Under the pieces are notes generated by a model. That model made no database searches. It saw only the letters and a list, made by a program, of their open reading frames with translations, and was not told where the DNA came from. A program made the position numbers and the translations under genes. A DNA stretch of 42,874 bases from Bacillota bacterium (GTDB lineage Bacteria; Bacillota; Clostridia; Christensenellales; UMGS416). Location: NCBI GenBank assembly GCA_023410875.1, contig JAEYPH010000070.1, positions 1 to 42,874 on the forward strand, given 5' to 3'. The first letter of the stretch is position 1. The number at the start of each line of letters is the position of its first letter. Below, in pieces: positions 16,096 to 24,664 of the stretch.

Positions 16096-16118
16096 CCTCT
16101 CCCCCAGAGGGGGAGAGG
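16096..16118. repeat. 10-bp perfect stem-loop, CTCTCCCC type
   Basis: CCTCTCCCCC, loop AGA, GGGGGAGAGG. It has no T-run on either strand. A related CTCTCCCC element occurs at 33551-33590, again close to the 11-mer GGGGCTGTCTC and a Rep1 copy. Confidence 0.6.
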
Positions 16119-16138
16119 CTAAATTTACAAAAAATAGC

Positions 16139-16149
16139 GGGGCTGTCTC
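16139..16149 (+). repeat. dispersed 11-mer GGGGCTGTCTC, copy 1
   Basis: Identical 11-mers lie at 30452-30462 (plus) and 33526-33536 (reverse). The sequence resembles the terminal repeats I recall for IS1182-type elements in Firmicutes, but no transposase is near. Confidence 0.5.
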
Positions 16150-16173
16150 GTTAATTTTTTCTTATCCTTAACC

Positions 16174-16250
16174 ATTTAAAGATTGGGCCGAAGGTTTGAA
16201 AAGGGTGACCGGAGACCTTTGGTCGCGCCCAAAGGCGCGAAATCCTTTCC
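16174..16250 (+). repeat. Rep1 dispersed palindromic repeat, copy A
   Basis: About 77 bp running TTTAAAGATTGGGCCGAAGG, a T-run, AAAGGGTGACCGGAGA, CCTTTGGTCGCGCC, then GCGCGAAATCC. Copies B (19606-19681) and C (33763-33890) match it in the same orientation. Internal palindromes CGCGCC-CAAA-GGCGCG and AAAGG/CCTTT indicate RNA-like folding. Here it lies between convergent gene ends. Confidence 0.75.
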
Positions 16251-16269
16251 TCTGTGCGATAGCTTCACA

Positions 16270-16485
16270 TTATGATGTCACATCAGGAATATCTTCCACC
16301 GGCGCTTCCTGCCTCTCCCGGCTGCGCCGGGACACAAACAGGCCGATGTCCGAGCCAATCGTGGAAAGAAAGCTGGCCAGAAGCAGCGCGTCCTCATCGT
16401 TCATGGGCTCGGCCAGGGCCAACGCGAACACCAGCGCCAGCGCCGGCAGCTCTTCGGCGGTGAAGGAAGTCAAGGTTTGCGCCAC
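16270..16485 (-). CDS. small protein of a twin paralogue pair (A)
   Basis: A 71-residue protein of unknown function. It shares with its upstream neighbour a segment of about 45 residues: ALVFALALAEPMNDEDALLL then ASFLSTIGSDIGLFVSRR here, AIALAEGLDADEAGALGAF then IASVGDMVALIGAQRS there. Two amphipathic helices are predicted, with no signal peptide. The start is GTG, preceded by a run of seven G (minus strand) and CTGCTT instead of a normal ribosome binding site; an in-frame stop lies just before. I recall similar 55-70 residue proteins in spore-forming Clostridia, but no function. Confidence 0.7.
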   Translation of the reverse strand: MAQTLTSFTAEELPALALVFALALAEPMNDEDALLLASFLSTIGSDIGLFVSRRSRERQEAPVEDIPDVTS

Positions 16486-16521
16486 AAGCAGCCCCCCCGG
16501 CGTTTAGACTTGTCAAGTTTA

Positions 16522-16710
16522 TTACGATTCCGGTTCAAAGAAGGAGCGCTGCGCGCCGATGAGCGCCACCATGTCGCCAACAGACGCGATGAAAGCGCCC
16601 AACGCCCCCGCCTCGTCGGCGTCCAACCCCTCGGCCAGCGCGATGGCAAATACGGGCACCAGCAGCGCCGCCTGCTCCGGCGAAAGACATTCCAGCTTAA
16701 TCGGAGCCAC
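16522..16710 (-). CDS. small protein of a twin paralogue pair (B)
   Basis: A 62-residue paralogue of the next gene downstream (36-nt gap), with the pattern S-x-E-(x)4-L-(x)3-FAIALAEGL-(x)2-DE-(x)3-L-(x)2-F-(x)2-VGD. It too starts with GTG behind a G-rich stretch (GGGGGGTGGGG) in place of AAGGAGG. It is divergent from the PfkB gene. The duplication and shared odd start region suggest one small operon made by tandem duplication. Function unknown. Confidence 0.7.
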   Translation of the reverse strand: MAPIKLECLSPEQAALLVPVFAIALAEGLDADEAGALGAFIASVGDMVALIGAQRSFFEPES

Positions 16711-16811
16711 GACCCCACCCCCCGCTGGAGCCCGACCAACGCCGGAACCCCTCTCTACTCATCATATGTACGCGTGCCGACGGCTGCGCTCCGGCGAATA
16801 CCCGTCGGGCC

Positions 16812-16840
16812 TTGACAGTCCGCCCATTCGGGCTTACGAT
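16812..16840 (+). promoter_or_regulatory. sigma-A promoter of pfkB-gnd
   Basis: TTGACA, 17-nt spacer, TACGAT. The start near 16847 gives a leader of about 120 nt. It contains a possible hairpin (GGGA...ACC/GGT...TCCC, 16910-16932) before AAAGGAGG at 16952-16959. Confidence 0.7.
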
Positions 16841-16967
16841 TTATTCTGGCAGTCAATGGACATTTTCATTAAGCCCATTTCCCTAACGTATGCTGTGGCA
16901 CAGAAATTGGGAGCAAAACCGCGTGGTTCCCATCTTCACCGCGCGGAATTCAAAGGAGGAAAACCCA

Positions 16968-18044
16968 ATGTTGAAGCTTCGGGAAGGCTGCAAGTATTCC
17001 ATTATCGTCCCCACCAGCATGGGCGTGCGCATCACCCCGGCGGATCGCCTGGGCGTGCACACGAGCTACAATTACACGATGCAGGCCACCAGCGCCGAAT
17101 CCAACGTGGTGACCGTTTCCGCGGCCTTGGGCCTGCCGGCCAAGGTGCTCACGACTTTTGTGGCCGGCAGCCCCATCGCGCAGTTCATCAAGAACGACCT
17201 GAAGCGCCGCCACATCGACTATGAGGGCAAGGATGTCAAGCAGGGCGGCCCCTGGGGCTACCGGCATCAGTTCAACATCGCCGACAGCGGCTTCGGCCTG
17301 CGCGGCCCCCGGGTGCACAACGACAGGGCTGGAGAAGTCGGCCTGACCCTCAACGTAAAGGATTTCGACCTGGACCGCATTTTCGGCGACGACGGCGTGC
17401 AGATTCTGCACTTGAGCGGCCTTGTGTGCGCGCTGTCCCATGATACGGCGATTTTCTGCCAGGAGCTGGCCCGCGCCGCGCAGAAGTACGGCACCGCGAT
17501 CTCCTTTGATCTGAACTATCGCGCGTCCTTCTGGAAGGAGCGCGAGGCAGAGCTTCGCGCAATCTTCAGCGAGATCGCCGGCATCGCCGACATCCTCATA
17601 GGCAACGAGGAGGATTTTCAGCTGGCTCTGGGCATCCACGGCCCCGAGGCCGGCGGCAAGGGCCTGGCCGGCAAGATCGAGGGCTTCAAGGGCATGATAC
17701 AGGAAGTCAAGAAGAGCTATCCCGACGCTTCGGTTTTCGCGACCACGCTGCGTGAGGTCGTAAACGCCAACGAACACCTGTGGGGCGCTCTGATGCTGGC
17801 CGACGACGCCTGGCAGGTGGCCGAGCCCCGCCCCATCCAGATACTGGACCGCATCGGCGGCGGCGACGGCTTCGTCGGCGGCTTCCTCTACGGCATCCTG
17901 CGGGGCTGGGCCTATGACAAGTGCCTGCAGTTTGGCTGGGCCACCGGCGCCCTGGCCGCCTCGGTGTACACGGACTTTGCCGAACCCGCCGACGAGGAGC
18001 AGGTCTGGAGCATCTGGGAAGGCAACGCCCGCGTCAAGCGCTAA
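16968..18044 (+). CDS. PfkB-family sugar kinase, 2-keto-3-deoxygluconate kinase-like
   Basis: A 358-residue ribokinase-fold kinase that phosphorylates a sugar or sugar acid with ATP. The C-terminal PfkB signature DRIGGGDGFVGGFLYG at about 295 carries the catalytic Asp; GGGDGF, as opposed to GAGDTF, is common in the ketodeoxygluconate kinase branch. IGNEEDF supplies the NxxE magnesium site. The start ATG at 16968 follows AAAGGAGG; earlier codons are not family-like. The next gene, 30 nt on, is 6-phosphogluconate dehydrogenase. A 2-ketogluconate or ketodeoxygluconate kinase feeding sugar-acid catabolism would fit. Exact substrate not resolved. Confidence 0.87.
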   Translation: MLKLREGCKYSIIVPTSMGVRITPADRLGVHTSYNYTMQATSAESNVVTVSAALGLPAKVLTTFVAGSPIAQFIKNDLKRRHIDYEGKDVKQGGPWGYRHQFNIADSGFGLRGPRVHNDRAGEVGLTLNVKDFDLDRIFGDDGVQILHLSGLVCALSHDTAIFCQELARAAQKYGTAISFDLNYRASFWKEREAELRAIFSEIAGIADILIGNEEDFQLALGIHGPEAGGKGLAGKIEGFKGMIQEVKKSYPDASVFATTLREVVNANEHLWGALMLADDAWQVAEPRPIQILDRIGGGDGFVGGFLYGILRGWAYDKCLQFGWATGALAASVYTDFAEPADEEQVWSIWEGNARVKR

Positions 18045-18074
18045 ATACAGCTTTACTACTTGGAGGGTAATGGA

Positions 18075-19526
<1,452 letters not shown>

Positions 19527-19550
19527 TTTTGCTTATCCTTGTGACGTTTG

Positions 19551-19584
19551 TCCTCCGGCGATCATTTTCGCCGGAGGATTTTTT
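19551..19584 (+). terminator. intrinsic terminator of pfkB-gnd
   Basis: Perfect 11-bp stem TCCTCCGGCGA / TCGCCGGAGGA with a 6-nt loop, followed by TTTTTT. Confidence 0.92.
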
Positions 19585-19605
19585 GTTTACTCATAATAAA
19601 TATAT

Positions 19606-19681
19606 CACTTAAAGATGGGGCCGAAGGTTTCCAAAGGGCGACCGGAGACCTTTGGTCGCGCCGGAGCGCGAAATCCTTTTC
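19606..19681 (+). repeat. Rep1 dispersed palindromic repeat, copy B
   Basis: Runs CTTAAAGATGGGGCCGAAGG, TTTCCAAAGGGCGACC, GGAGACCTTTGGTCGCGCC, GGAGCGCGAAATCC. It is nearly identical to copy A apart from a shortened second palindrome. CCAAAGG/CCTTTGG and GCGACC/GGTCGC give two mutually exclusive stems. It lies between the gnd terminator and the AraC promoter. Confidence 0.8.
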
Positions 19682-19711
19682 TTCGATGCACTTGAGGTGC
19701 ATCCGTCTAAA

Positions 19712-19740
19712 TTGTGATGAATCGGTGCTCATGATAAAAT
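19712..19740 (+). promoter_or_regulatory. sigma-A promoter of the AraC-type gene
   Basis: TTGTGA, 17-nt spacer, TAAAAT. The start near 19747 leaves a 25-nt leader containing GGAGG (19761-19765) ahead of the GTG at 19772. This excludes the ATG at 19739, which would sit inside the -10. Confidence 0.7.
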
Positions 19741-19771
19741 GAAACAACCCAATGATCATCGGAGGCAGCCA

Positions 19772-20602
19772 GTGATCTCACCGGAATGCATCGCAAGCTA
19801 TCGGGGAGCCGAGCTCAGCCGCGGAGACACTTTCCTGTACATCCCTCCCCATGCCCTGCTGCGACCGTATCTTTCGAACTATACGATCACCTTCCCCACC
19901 GCGCAGACCATGCCCGATGCCTACACAATTCTGCCCACGGCGAGCTCCACGATGACCATCGCGGTGGGTGCCAGCGGCATCATGAGCGGGCTGAGGGGCG
20001 TGGACACGAAGGCCCTGCAGGTCGGCTCGTTTTCGAACAAGCTGCGGCTGCTGCTGCTGATCGAATTCAACCCCGGCGGCGCGCATCCTTTTGTGCCGAT
20101 GGATCAGCTGGAATGGGTGGATTCGTCCTTTGCGCTGAGCGACTTGGACAGGGCATTAAAACAGGCAATCGAAACGGAGCTCATGGAATGCGACAGCATC
20201 GAAGCGCTGGTCCAGGCGCTGGACAGCCTCTTCCTGACCCGGTTGATGCGGCGCCATACGGATACTGGCGTTTCGGCAATGCTGCATCACATCGCCAGGC
20301 ATCATGGCAGCACCAGTGCCCGGGAATTGTCGGGGGCGTTCCACTACAGTGAAAAGCATATTCGCCGGTTGTTCTTGCGCCATGTGGGCGTCAGCCCCAA
20401 GACATACGCGCGGATCGTCCGCGTCAACCACGCGCTTCGATTCCTGCAGGACCACCCGCGGAGCATCGCCGATGCCGCGGCGCGGGCCGGTTTTTTCGAT
20501 CAGCCGCATATGATTCATGATTTGCAAACGATCTGCGGCTTCACCCCGCAGGCGTTTCTGCAAAACATGTCCGTATTTTACAATGACCGGTTCAAGCTGT
20601 AG
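19772..20602 (+). CDS. AraC-family transcription regulator
   Basis: A 276-residue regulator. The N-terminal part (1-150) resembles the DUF6597-type sensing domain (PHALLRPYLSNYTITFP, then LIEFNPGGAHPF). The C-terminal 100 residues hold two helix-turn-helix motifs: ARELSGAFHYSEKHIRRLF and SIADAAARAGFFDQPHMIHD, then CGFTPQAF. The GTG start is chosen because of GGAGG 6 nt upstream and the promoter position. It is followed after 56 nt by the alpha-barrel protein gene in the same direction, the most likely target or partner. The effector is unknown. Confidence 0.87.
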   Translation: MISPECIASYRGAELSRGDTFLYIPPHALLRPYLSNYTITFPTAQTMPDAYTILPTASSTMTIAVGASGIMSGLRGVDTKALQVGSFSNKLRLLLLIEFNPGGAHPFVPMDQLEWVDSSFALSDLDRALKQAIETELMECDSIEALVQALDSLFLTRLMRRHTDTGVSAMLHHIARHHGSTSARELSGAFHYSEKHIRRLFLRHVGVSPKTYARIVRVNHALRFLQDHPRSIADAAARAGFFDQPHMIHDLQTICGFTPQAFLQNMSVFYNDRFKL

Positions 20603-20658
20603 CGTACAATGGAGGTGCAGCTTACGACACATTGTAATAGAAAGAAAGCAGGTCGGTT

Positions 20659-21606
20659 ATGCAAACGCTGAGCGCGCAATCCTACGAGGAAATAGGCCAA
20701 TGGATGTATCGAAACGCCAGGCCCCTGGAGCTCGCCAGATGGCAGTATCACTTTGAAAACGGAAGCAAGGACAGCGTGCTGCAAGCTCTGTCGGTGTATC
20801 AAAACAAGGACGGCGGGTTTGGCCACGGTCTGGAACCGGACAACTGGAATCCCCATTCCTCGCCCTTTACGACCGGCACTGCCATCGAGGCCTTCCGGGA
20901 GCTTGGTATCTATAACCCCAGGCACCCCATGGTGCAGCGGGCTTTGGAGTATCTGGACAATGCCGAGTGCTCCCCAACGATTGGCTGGCCCTTCACCATC
21001 CCCAGCAACAGCGACCATCCCCATGCGCCCTGGTGGACCTACAGCGAGGAGAACAACGCGCAGAACGGCTTCCACGCGTCGGGCAATCTGGCCGGGTACA
21101 TCCTGCGCTGCGGCGATGAAGACAGCCGCCTGTACCAAAAAGCACTCTCGGTGGCCGGCGCCATGGTGGACAAGCTGCGCCGCACGGGCACCACGGACAT
21201 CCACGAGGTTGGCGCCAACGGCGCGCTGCTCAGGGACATTCTGGCCGCCGGACTGACTGAACACTTCGACACCGCGTCTCTGCGCGGGCTCCTGTGCGAA
21301 ATGGTGAGCCAATCCATCGACCGCGAGCCCGGCAACTGGTCCGGATATTCCATGCGCCCCTCCCACTTCATCGACTCGACGGACAGCCTGTTCTACAAGG
21401 GCAACGAGGACATCACCGGCACCGAACTGGACTACCTCCTCGCCACCCGGCGCCCGGGCGGCGTGTGGGACATCTACTGGGCATGGGCGGACTACCCCCG
21501 CGAATTTGCCATCGCCGAGCGCTGGTGGCAGGGCAACCTCGCCATCCGCTGCCTGCTGCTGCTCAAGAGGTTCGGACGTATGGATACAAGTCCGGCGCGA
21601 GCTTAG
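20659..21606 (+). CDS. alpha/alpha-barrel protein, prenyltransferase/squalene-cyclase-like
   Basis: A 315-residue protein of repeated helix pairs carrying the signature QNKDGGFGHGLEPDNW near residues 48-63. This is the QW/DGGF-type motif of terpene-cyclase and prenyltransferase alpha-barrels. Further aromatic- and acid-rich segments are TIGWPFTIPS, APWWTYSEEN, GANGALLRDIL and GGVWDIYWAW. There is no signal peptide, so it is cytoplasmic. Many proteins with this fold are not cyclases; no DXDD catalytic motif is seen, so cyclase activity is doubtful. It is preceded by a possible AGCAGG ribosome binding site. Its partner is probably the AraC regulator upstream. Substrate unknown. Confidence 0.75.
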   Translation: MQTLSAQSYEEIGQWMYRNARPLELARWQYHFENGSKDSVLQALSVYQNKDGGFGHGLEPDNWNPHSSPFTTGTAIEAFRELGIYNPRHPMVQRALEYLDNAECSPTIGWPFTIPSNSDHPHAPWWTYSEENNAQNGFHASGNLAGYILRCGDEDSRLYQKALSVAGAMVDKLRRTGTTDIHEVGANGALLRDILAAGLTEHFDTASLRGLLCEMVSQSIDREPGNWSGYSMRPSHFIDSTDSLFYKGNEDITGTELDYLLATRRPGGVWDIYWAWADYPREFAIAERWWQGNLAIRCLLLLKRFGRMDTSPARA

Positions 21607-21665
21607 AAACCTGCGACATCACAACGTCCGATGGCAGCACCATCATGTTTTTCTCATAAAGATAA

Positions 21666-21697
21666 CGAAAGCGGCGGGTACATCCCCGCCGCTTTCG
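21666..21697. terminator. bidirectional stem-loop between convergent genes
   Basis: Perfect 13-bp stem CGAAAGCGGCGGG / CCCGCCGCTTTCG with loop TACATC, between the ends of the alpha-barrel protein and lipoprotein genes. There is no T-run, so termination would depend on stem strength alone. Confidence 0.6.
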
Positions 21698-21710
21698 AAT
21701 CCTATCCAAC

Positions 21711-22253
21711 CTATTCAATTTTCTTCTTGGCGATCTCCCGCAGGGTCTTGCCGTCGGCCTCGGATATGCCGAACACCAGGCGCTGTGTCTTGCCTGCGGC
21801 GATGATGTAGATATCCAGTTGGGTCTCGCTGGACGCCTTGACCGTCACGCTGTTGCCGTTGAGCTTGCCAAACTGGCTGGTAAAAGCCTGCACGTTCCAT
21901 ATGCTGCTGGCGGCTTCCTGGGTATTCAGGCTCATGGATGTCATGGGCGCCTTGGCCACAGCGTCCAACATTTCCGCAGCCTTGTCCGCGGTTATGGACT
22001 TGTTGGGGAAGCCGTTGTCGGAGCTGACCACTTGGTATGCGTCAAAATCCGCCCGCAACGCCTCCACATTTACATAGGTCTTGCCGCCGTCCTCTTTGAG
22101 GTATTTGGCGATGGCCTGCTCTATCGTGATGGCGGGCGTGGCCTGCGGCGCTGCACTCGCCGCGGAGGGCGAGGCGCTGGAGCCGGCGGCAGGCGCACAG
22201 CCGGCGACAGCCAATATTAGCACGGAAAGAGCGAGAATAAAGAATTTGCGCAT
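21711..22253 (-). CDS. predicted lipoprotein, unknown function
   Basis: A 180-residue exported protein. A signal peptide with lipobox LAVAGC (Cys19) is followed by a low-complexity Ala/Ser/Pro linker (residues 20-40) and a globular domain of about 140 residues with no family I can name. It should be anchored to the outer face of the membrane. The ribosome binding site AAGGAGAG precedes the ATG. It is convergent with the alpha-barrel gene and has no operon partner. Confidence 0.85.
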   Translation of the reverse strand: MRKFFILALSVLILAVAGCAPAAGSSASPSAASAAPQATPAITIEQAIAKYLKEDGGKTYVNVEALRADFDAYQVVSSDNGFPNKSITADKAAEMLDAVAKAPMTSMSLNTQEAASSIWNVQAFTSQFGKLNGNSVTVKASSETQLDIYIIAAGKTQRLVFGISEADGKTLREIAKKKIE

Positions 22254-22338
22254 AGATTATTCACTCTCCTTTCTGGGTTTGCACTGTTAGCATACCTCAG
22301 TCTTTTGAAAAATCGATGGCAAAATTATGAACAAATTG

Positions 22339-22371
22339 TTTCGTCTTCGGCGCTGATGCGCCTCGACGATT
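22339..22371 (+). repeat. Rep2 33-bp palindromic repeat, copy 1
   Basis: Pattern TTTCGTCTTCGG, CGCTGATGCGCC, TCGACGATT. It matches 27018-27051 (plus) and 25790-25822 (reverse) at about 26-28 of 33 positions. Part of the gene-free stretch 22254-22583. Confidence 0.75.
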
Positions 22372-22396
22372 AAGACGTCTTGTTCCTTGTTTCGTT

Positions 22397-22426
22397 ATCG
22401 CCCGCCGATGATGGTCGCCGGGCGAT
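22397..22426. repeat. Rep3 hairpin, copy 1
   Basis: ATCGCCCG / CGGGCGAT stem with inner CGA/TCG. It has the same design as 25732-25763. Confidence 0.6.
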
Positions 22427-22517
22427 TTCTAAACTTCATCAACTCATACCACACTTCATGGATGCGGAGATCGCCTCCGGGCGGGCATGTTGTTCGTCTT
22501 GTTCTGATCATTTGTTT

Positions 22518-22555
22518 CCTCCGCCGAATGAAATCGGCGATCGGCCTCTTATCTT
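22518..22555. repeat. Rep2-associated unit, copy 1
   Basis: TCCTCCGCCGAATGAAATCG, GCGATCGGCCTCTTATCT. It is nearly identical to 27056-27092. Both copies lie 25-30 nt after the stop codons of minus-strand genes. Confidence 0.7.
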
Positions 22556-22583
22556 CATTCTCCATACCCTACGGTGTATACAC

Positions 22584-22940
22584 TCAAAGTGCATCCCTAA
22601 TCGCCTTGGGGAGCTTGCGCACAACCACGGCATAGGCGTGGTCTATCAGCGCGCGCAGGTCCTCCTCGGGGAAGCCCTCCAGCGGGATCGTGTTGAAATA
22701 AGGCTGCTGCACCGGCGGGCAATGGTAACCGCGCACCACGACGCCGGGGTATTTGGCCCGGAAGATTTCACCGGTCATGCGGTCGCAATTGAGCGTGACC
22801 ATGGGCCGCCCGCCCAGCTCAAAGACCTGCGCGAACAGCCGAGACCCCACCTTGGCGCACGCGCAGTGCGGCCCAAAGGGGAAATCCAGCCACGCGCCGG
22901 GCTTGCCCAGGCAGGCCTGAAGCACGTCCTCACCCGTCAT
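22584..22940 (-). CDS. MmcQ/YjbR-family protein
   Basis: A 118-residue protein of the MmcQ/YjbR fold, a small alpha/beta domain related to double-wing DNA-binding folds, with no established role. Typical segments are LGKPGAWLDFPFGPHCACAK, TLNCDRMTGEIFRAKYPGVV, RGYHCPPVQQPYFNTIPL and LIDHAYAVVVRKLPKAIRD. Length is normal for the family. A GGAGGAGCG ribosome binding site precedes the ATG. It is divergent from the GH4 gene (115-nt gap). Confidence 0.88.
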   Translation of the reverse strand: MTGEDVLQACLGKPGAWLDFPFGPHCACAKVGSRLFAQVFELGGRPMVTLNCDRMTGEIFRAKYPGVVVRGYHCPPVQQPYFNTIPLEGFPEEDLRALIDHAYAVVVRKLPKAIRDAL

Positions 22941-22990
22941 CGCTCCTCCTTTCGCCGGACATCAGCACATAGGCAGCGGACATGGCGTCC

Positions 22991-23019
22991 TTGTGGGGAC
23001 TTCCGGCAAACAGTAGTAT
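22991..23019 (+). promoter_or_regulatory. possible promoter of the GH4 gene
   Basis: TTGTGG, 17-nt spacer, TAGTAT in the 115-nt divergent gap. A weak match. No clear operator palindrome was seen. Confidence 0.35.
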
Positions 23020-23055
23020 ATAGATACCATTCCATCTTGTACAGGAGGAAACCAC

Positions 23056-24516
23056 ATGGCGTTCAAGGCGACGTTCATCGGCGCGGGCAGCATCGGCTTC
23101 ACCAGAGGCCTGGTGCGCGACCTGCTAAGCGTGCCGGAATTCCGCGACATCGAACTGGTCTTCATGGACATCAACCCTCAAAATCTGGACATGGTCACCC
23201 GCTTGGTGCAGCGGGACATCGACGCCAACGGCCTGGGCGTGCGCATCCAGGCCACCGCCGACCGCCGCGAGGCGCTGCGTGGCGCGCGCTATGTGTTCAA
23301 CGTCGTGCGCATCGGCGGCCTGGATGCCTTTGCGATGGATGTGGACATCCCCTTGAAATACGGCGTGGACCAATGCGTGGGCGACACGCTGTGTGCCGGC
23401 GGCATTCTTTACGGGCAGAGGGGGATCGCCTTCATGCTGGACCTGTGCCGCGATATCCGCGAGGTGGCCGAGCCCGACTGCCTGCTGCTCAACTACGCCA
23501 ACCCCAACGCGATGATGACGTGGGCGGCGCTGCAATACGGCGGCGTGCGCTGCGTGGGCCTGTGCCACGGCGTGCAGGGCGGCCACTGGCAGATCGCCGA
23601 TGCCCTGGGCGAGAAACTGGAGGACGTGGACATCATCTGCGCCGGCATCAACCACCAGACCTGGTATATTCAGGTGAAGTTGCGGGGCGTGCCGGTGCCC
23701 ATGGAGCGCATCCTGCAGGCCTTTGAAAGCCACGCGACCTACAGCCAGACCGAGAAGGTGCGCATCGACATCATGCGCCGCTTTGGCTATTACTCCACCG
23801 AGAGCAACGGGCATCTGAGCGAATATGTGCCGTGGTACCGCAAGCGCCCCGACGAGATCCCCCAATGGATCAGCACCGACACATGGATCAACGGCGAGAC
23901 CGGCGGCTATCTGCGCGTGTGCACCGAGCAGCGCAACTGGTTCGAGACCGAGTTCCCCCAGTGGATGGCCGAGCCGCCGCTGGTCTACGGCCAGGAGAAG
24001 CGCAGCCACGAGCACGGCAGCTGGATCGTGGAGGGCCTGGAGACCGGCCGGGTGTACCGCGGGCACTTTAATGTGATGAACAACGGCGCCATCACCAACC
24101 TGCCCGACCAGTGCGTCGTGGAAGTGCCCGGTTATGTGGACCGCAATGGCATCGCCATCCCGCAGGTCGGCGACCTGCCCATGGGCTGCGCGGCGGTCAT
24201 CTCCGCCTCCATCTGGGTGCAGCGGCTGTCGGTGGAGGCCGCCGTGCGCGGCGACGACACGTTGCTGCGCCAGGCGCTGCTGCTGGACCCGCTGGTGGGC
24301 GCCGTGTGCAACCCGCCGGAGGTGTGGCAGATGGCCGACGAGATGCTGATCGCCCAGGAGCAGTGGCTGCCGCAATACAAGGACGCCATCGCCGCAGCCA
24401 AAGCCCGCTGGGCCCAAGGCAACCTGCTGCCCACAAAAGAAGGCTACAAGGGCTCCGTGCGGCTGCATGTGAAGAACATCGATGAACTGCGCGAGGAGAA
24501 GAGCAAGAAGAAATAA
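23056..24516 (+). CDS. glycoside hydrolase family 4, alpha-galactosidase-like
   Basis: A 486-residue GH4 enzyme. GH4 enzymes cleave glycosides by an NAD- and Mn-dependent oxidation-elimination mechanism in the cytosol. The NAD-binding start is KATFIGAGSIGFTRGLVRDL with FMDINPQNLDMV. The manganese ligands lie in CHGVQGG (Cys about 169) and GINHQTW (His about 200); NYANPNAMM is also conserved. The overall pattern is closest to MelA-type alpha-galactosidases, not 6-phospho-glucosidases. No transporter is next to it. AGGAGG precedes the ATG, and a terminator follows. Confidence 0.92.
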   Translation: MAFKATFIGAGSIGFTRGLVRDLLSVPEFRDIELVFMDINPQNLDMVTRLVQRDIDANGLGVRIQATADRREALRGARYVFNVVRIGGLDAFAMDVDIPLKYGVDQCVGDTLCAGGILYGQRGIAFMLDLCRDIREVAEPDCLLLNYANPNAMMTWAALQYGGVRCVGLCHGVQGGHWQIADALGEKLEDVDIICAGINHQTWYIQVKLRGVPVPMERILQAFESHATYSQTEKVRIDIMRRFGYYSTESNGHLSEYVPWYRKRPDEIPQWISTDTWINGETGGYLRVCTEQRNWFETEFPQWMAEPPLVYGQEKRSHEHGSWIVEGLETGRVYRGHFNVMNNGAITNLPDQCVVEVPGYVDRNGIAIPQVGDLPMGCAAVISASIWVQRLSVEAAVRGDDTLLRQALLLDPLVGAVCNPPEVWQMADEMLIAQEQWLPQYKDAIAAAKARWAQGNLLPTKEGYKGSVRLHVKNIDELREEKSKKK

Positions 24517-24534
24517 AGAAGCAATGACGATTGA

Positions 24535-24575
24535 AAGACGAGCGGAACAATGTTTTCGCTCGTCTTCTAATTTCC
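24535..24575 (+). terminator. intrinsic terminator of the GH4 gene
   Basis: AAGACGAGCG / CGCTCGTCTT 10-bp stem, then a T-rich tract (CTAATTTCCTCTTTTTA). Confidence 0.8.
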
Positions 24576-24601
24576 TCTTTTTATAAGGACAAGCTCGGGT
24601 A

Positions 24602-24646
24602 TTGAAAAACTCAACAGATCCGCATATGATATATAACACGTGTTAT
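24602..24646 (+). promoter_or_regulatory. promoter with a perfect 14-bp palindromic operator
   Basis: TTGAAA (24602-24607), 17-nt spacer, TATGAT (24625-24630). At the predicted start point lies ATAACACGTGTTAT (24633-24646), a perfect palindrome immediately before the ribosome binding site. This is the layout of a repressor operator, for example of the TetR type. No regulator gene adjoins it. Confidence 0.72.
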
Positions 24647-24664
24647 TAATAGGAGAGAATCAAA

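Noticed and set aside
16492..16498. C7 tract as a phase-variation switch
   Set aside because: The tract is upstream of the coding start and short. Without read-level length variation there is no support; kept only as a side note to the twin-gene finding.
19739..19771. ATG at 19739 as start of the first AraC gene
   Set aside because: It lies within the predicted -10 and has no ribosome binding site; GTG at 19772 has GGAGG 6 nt upstream.
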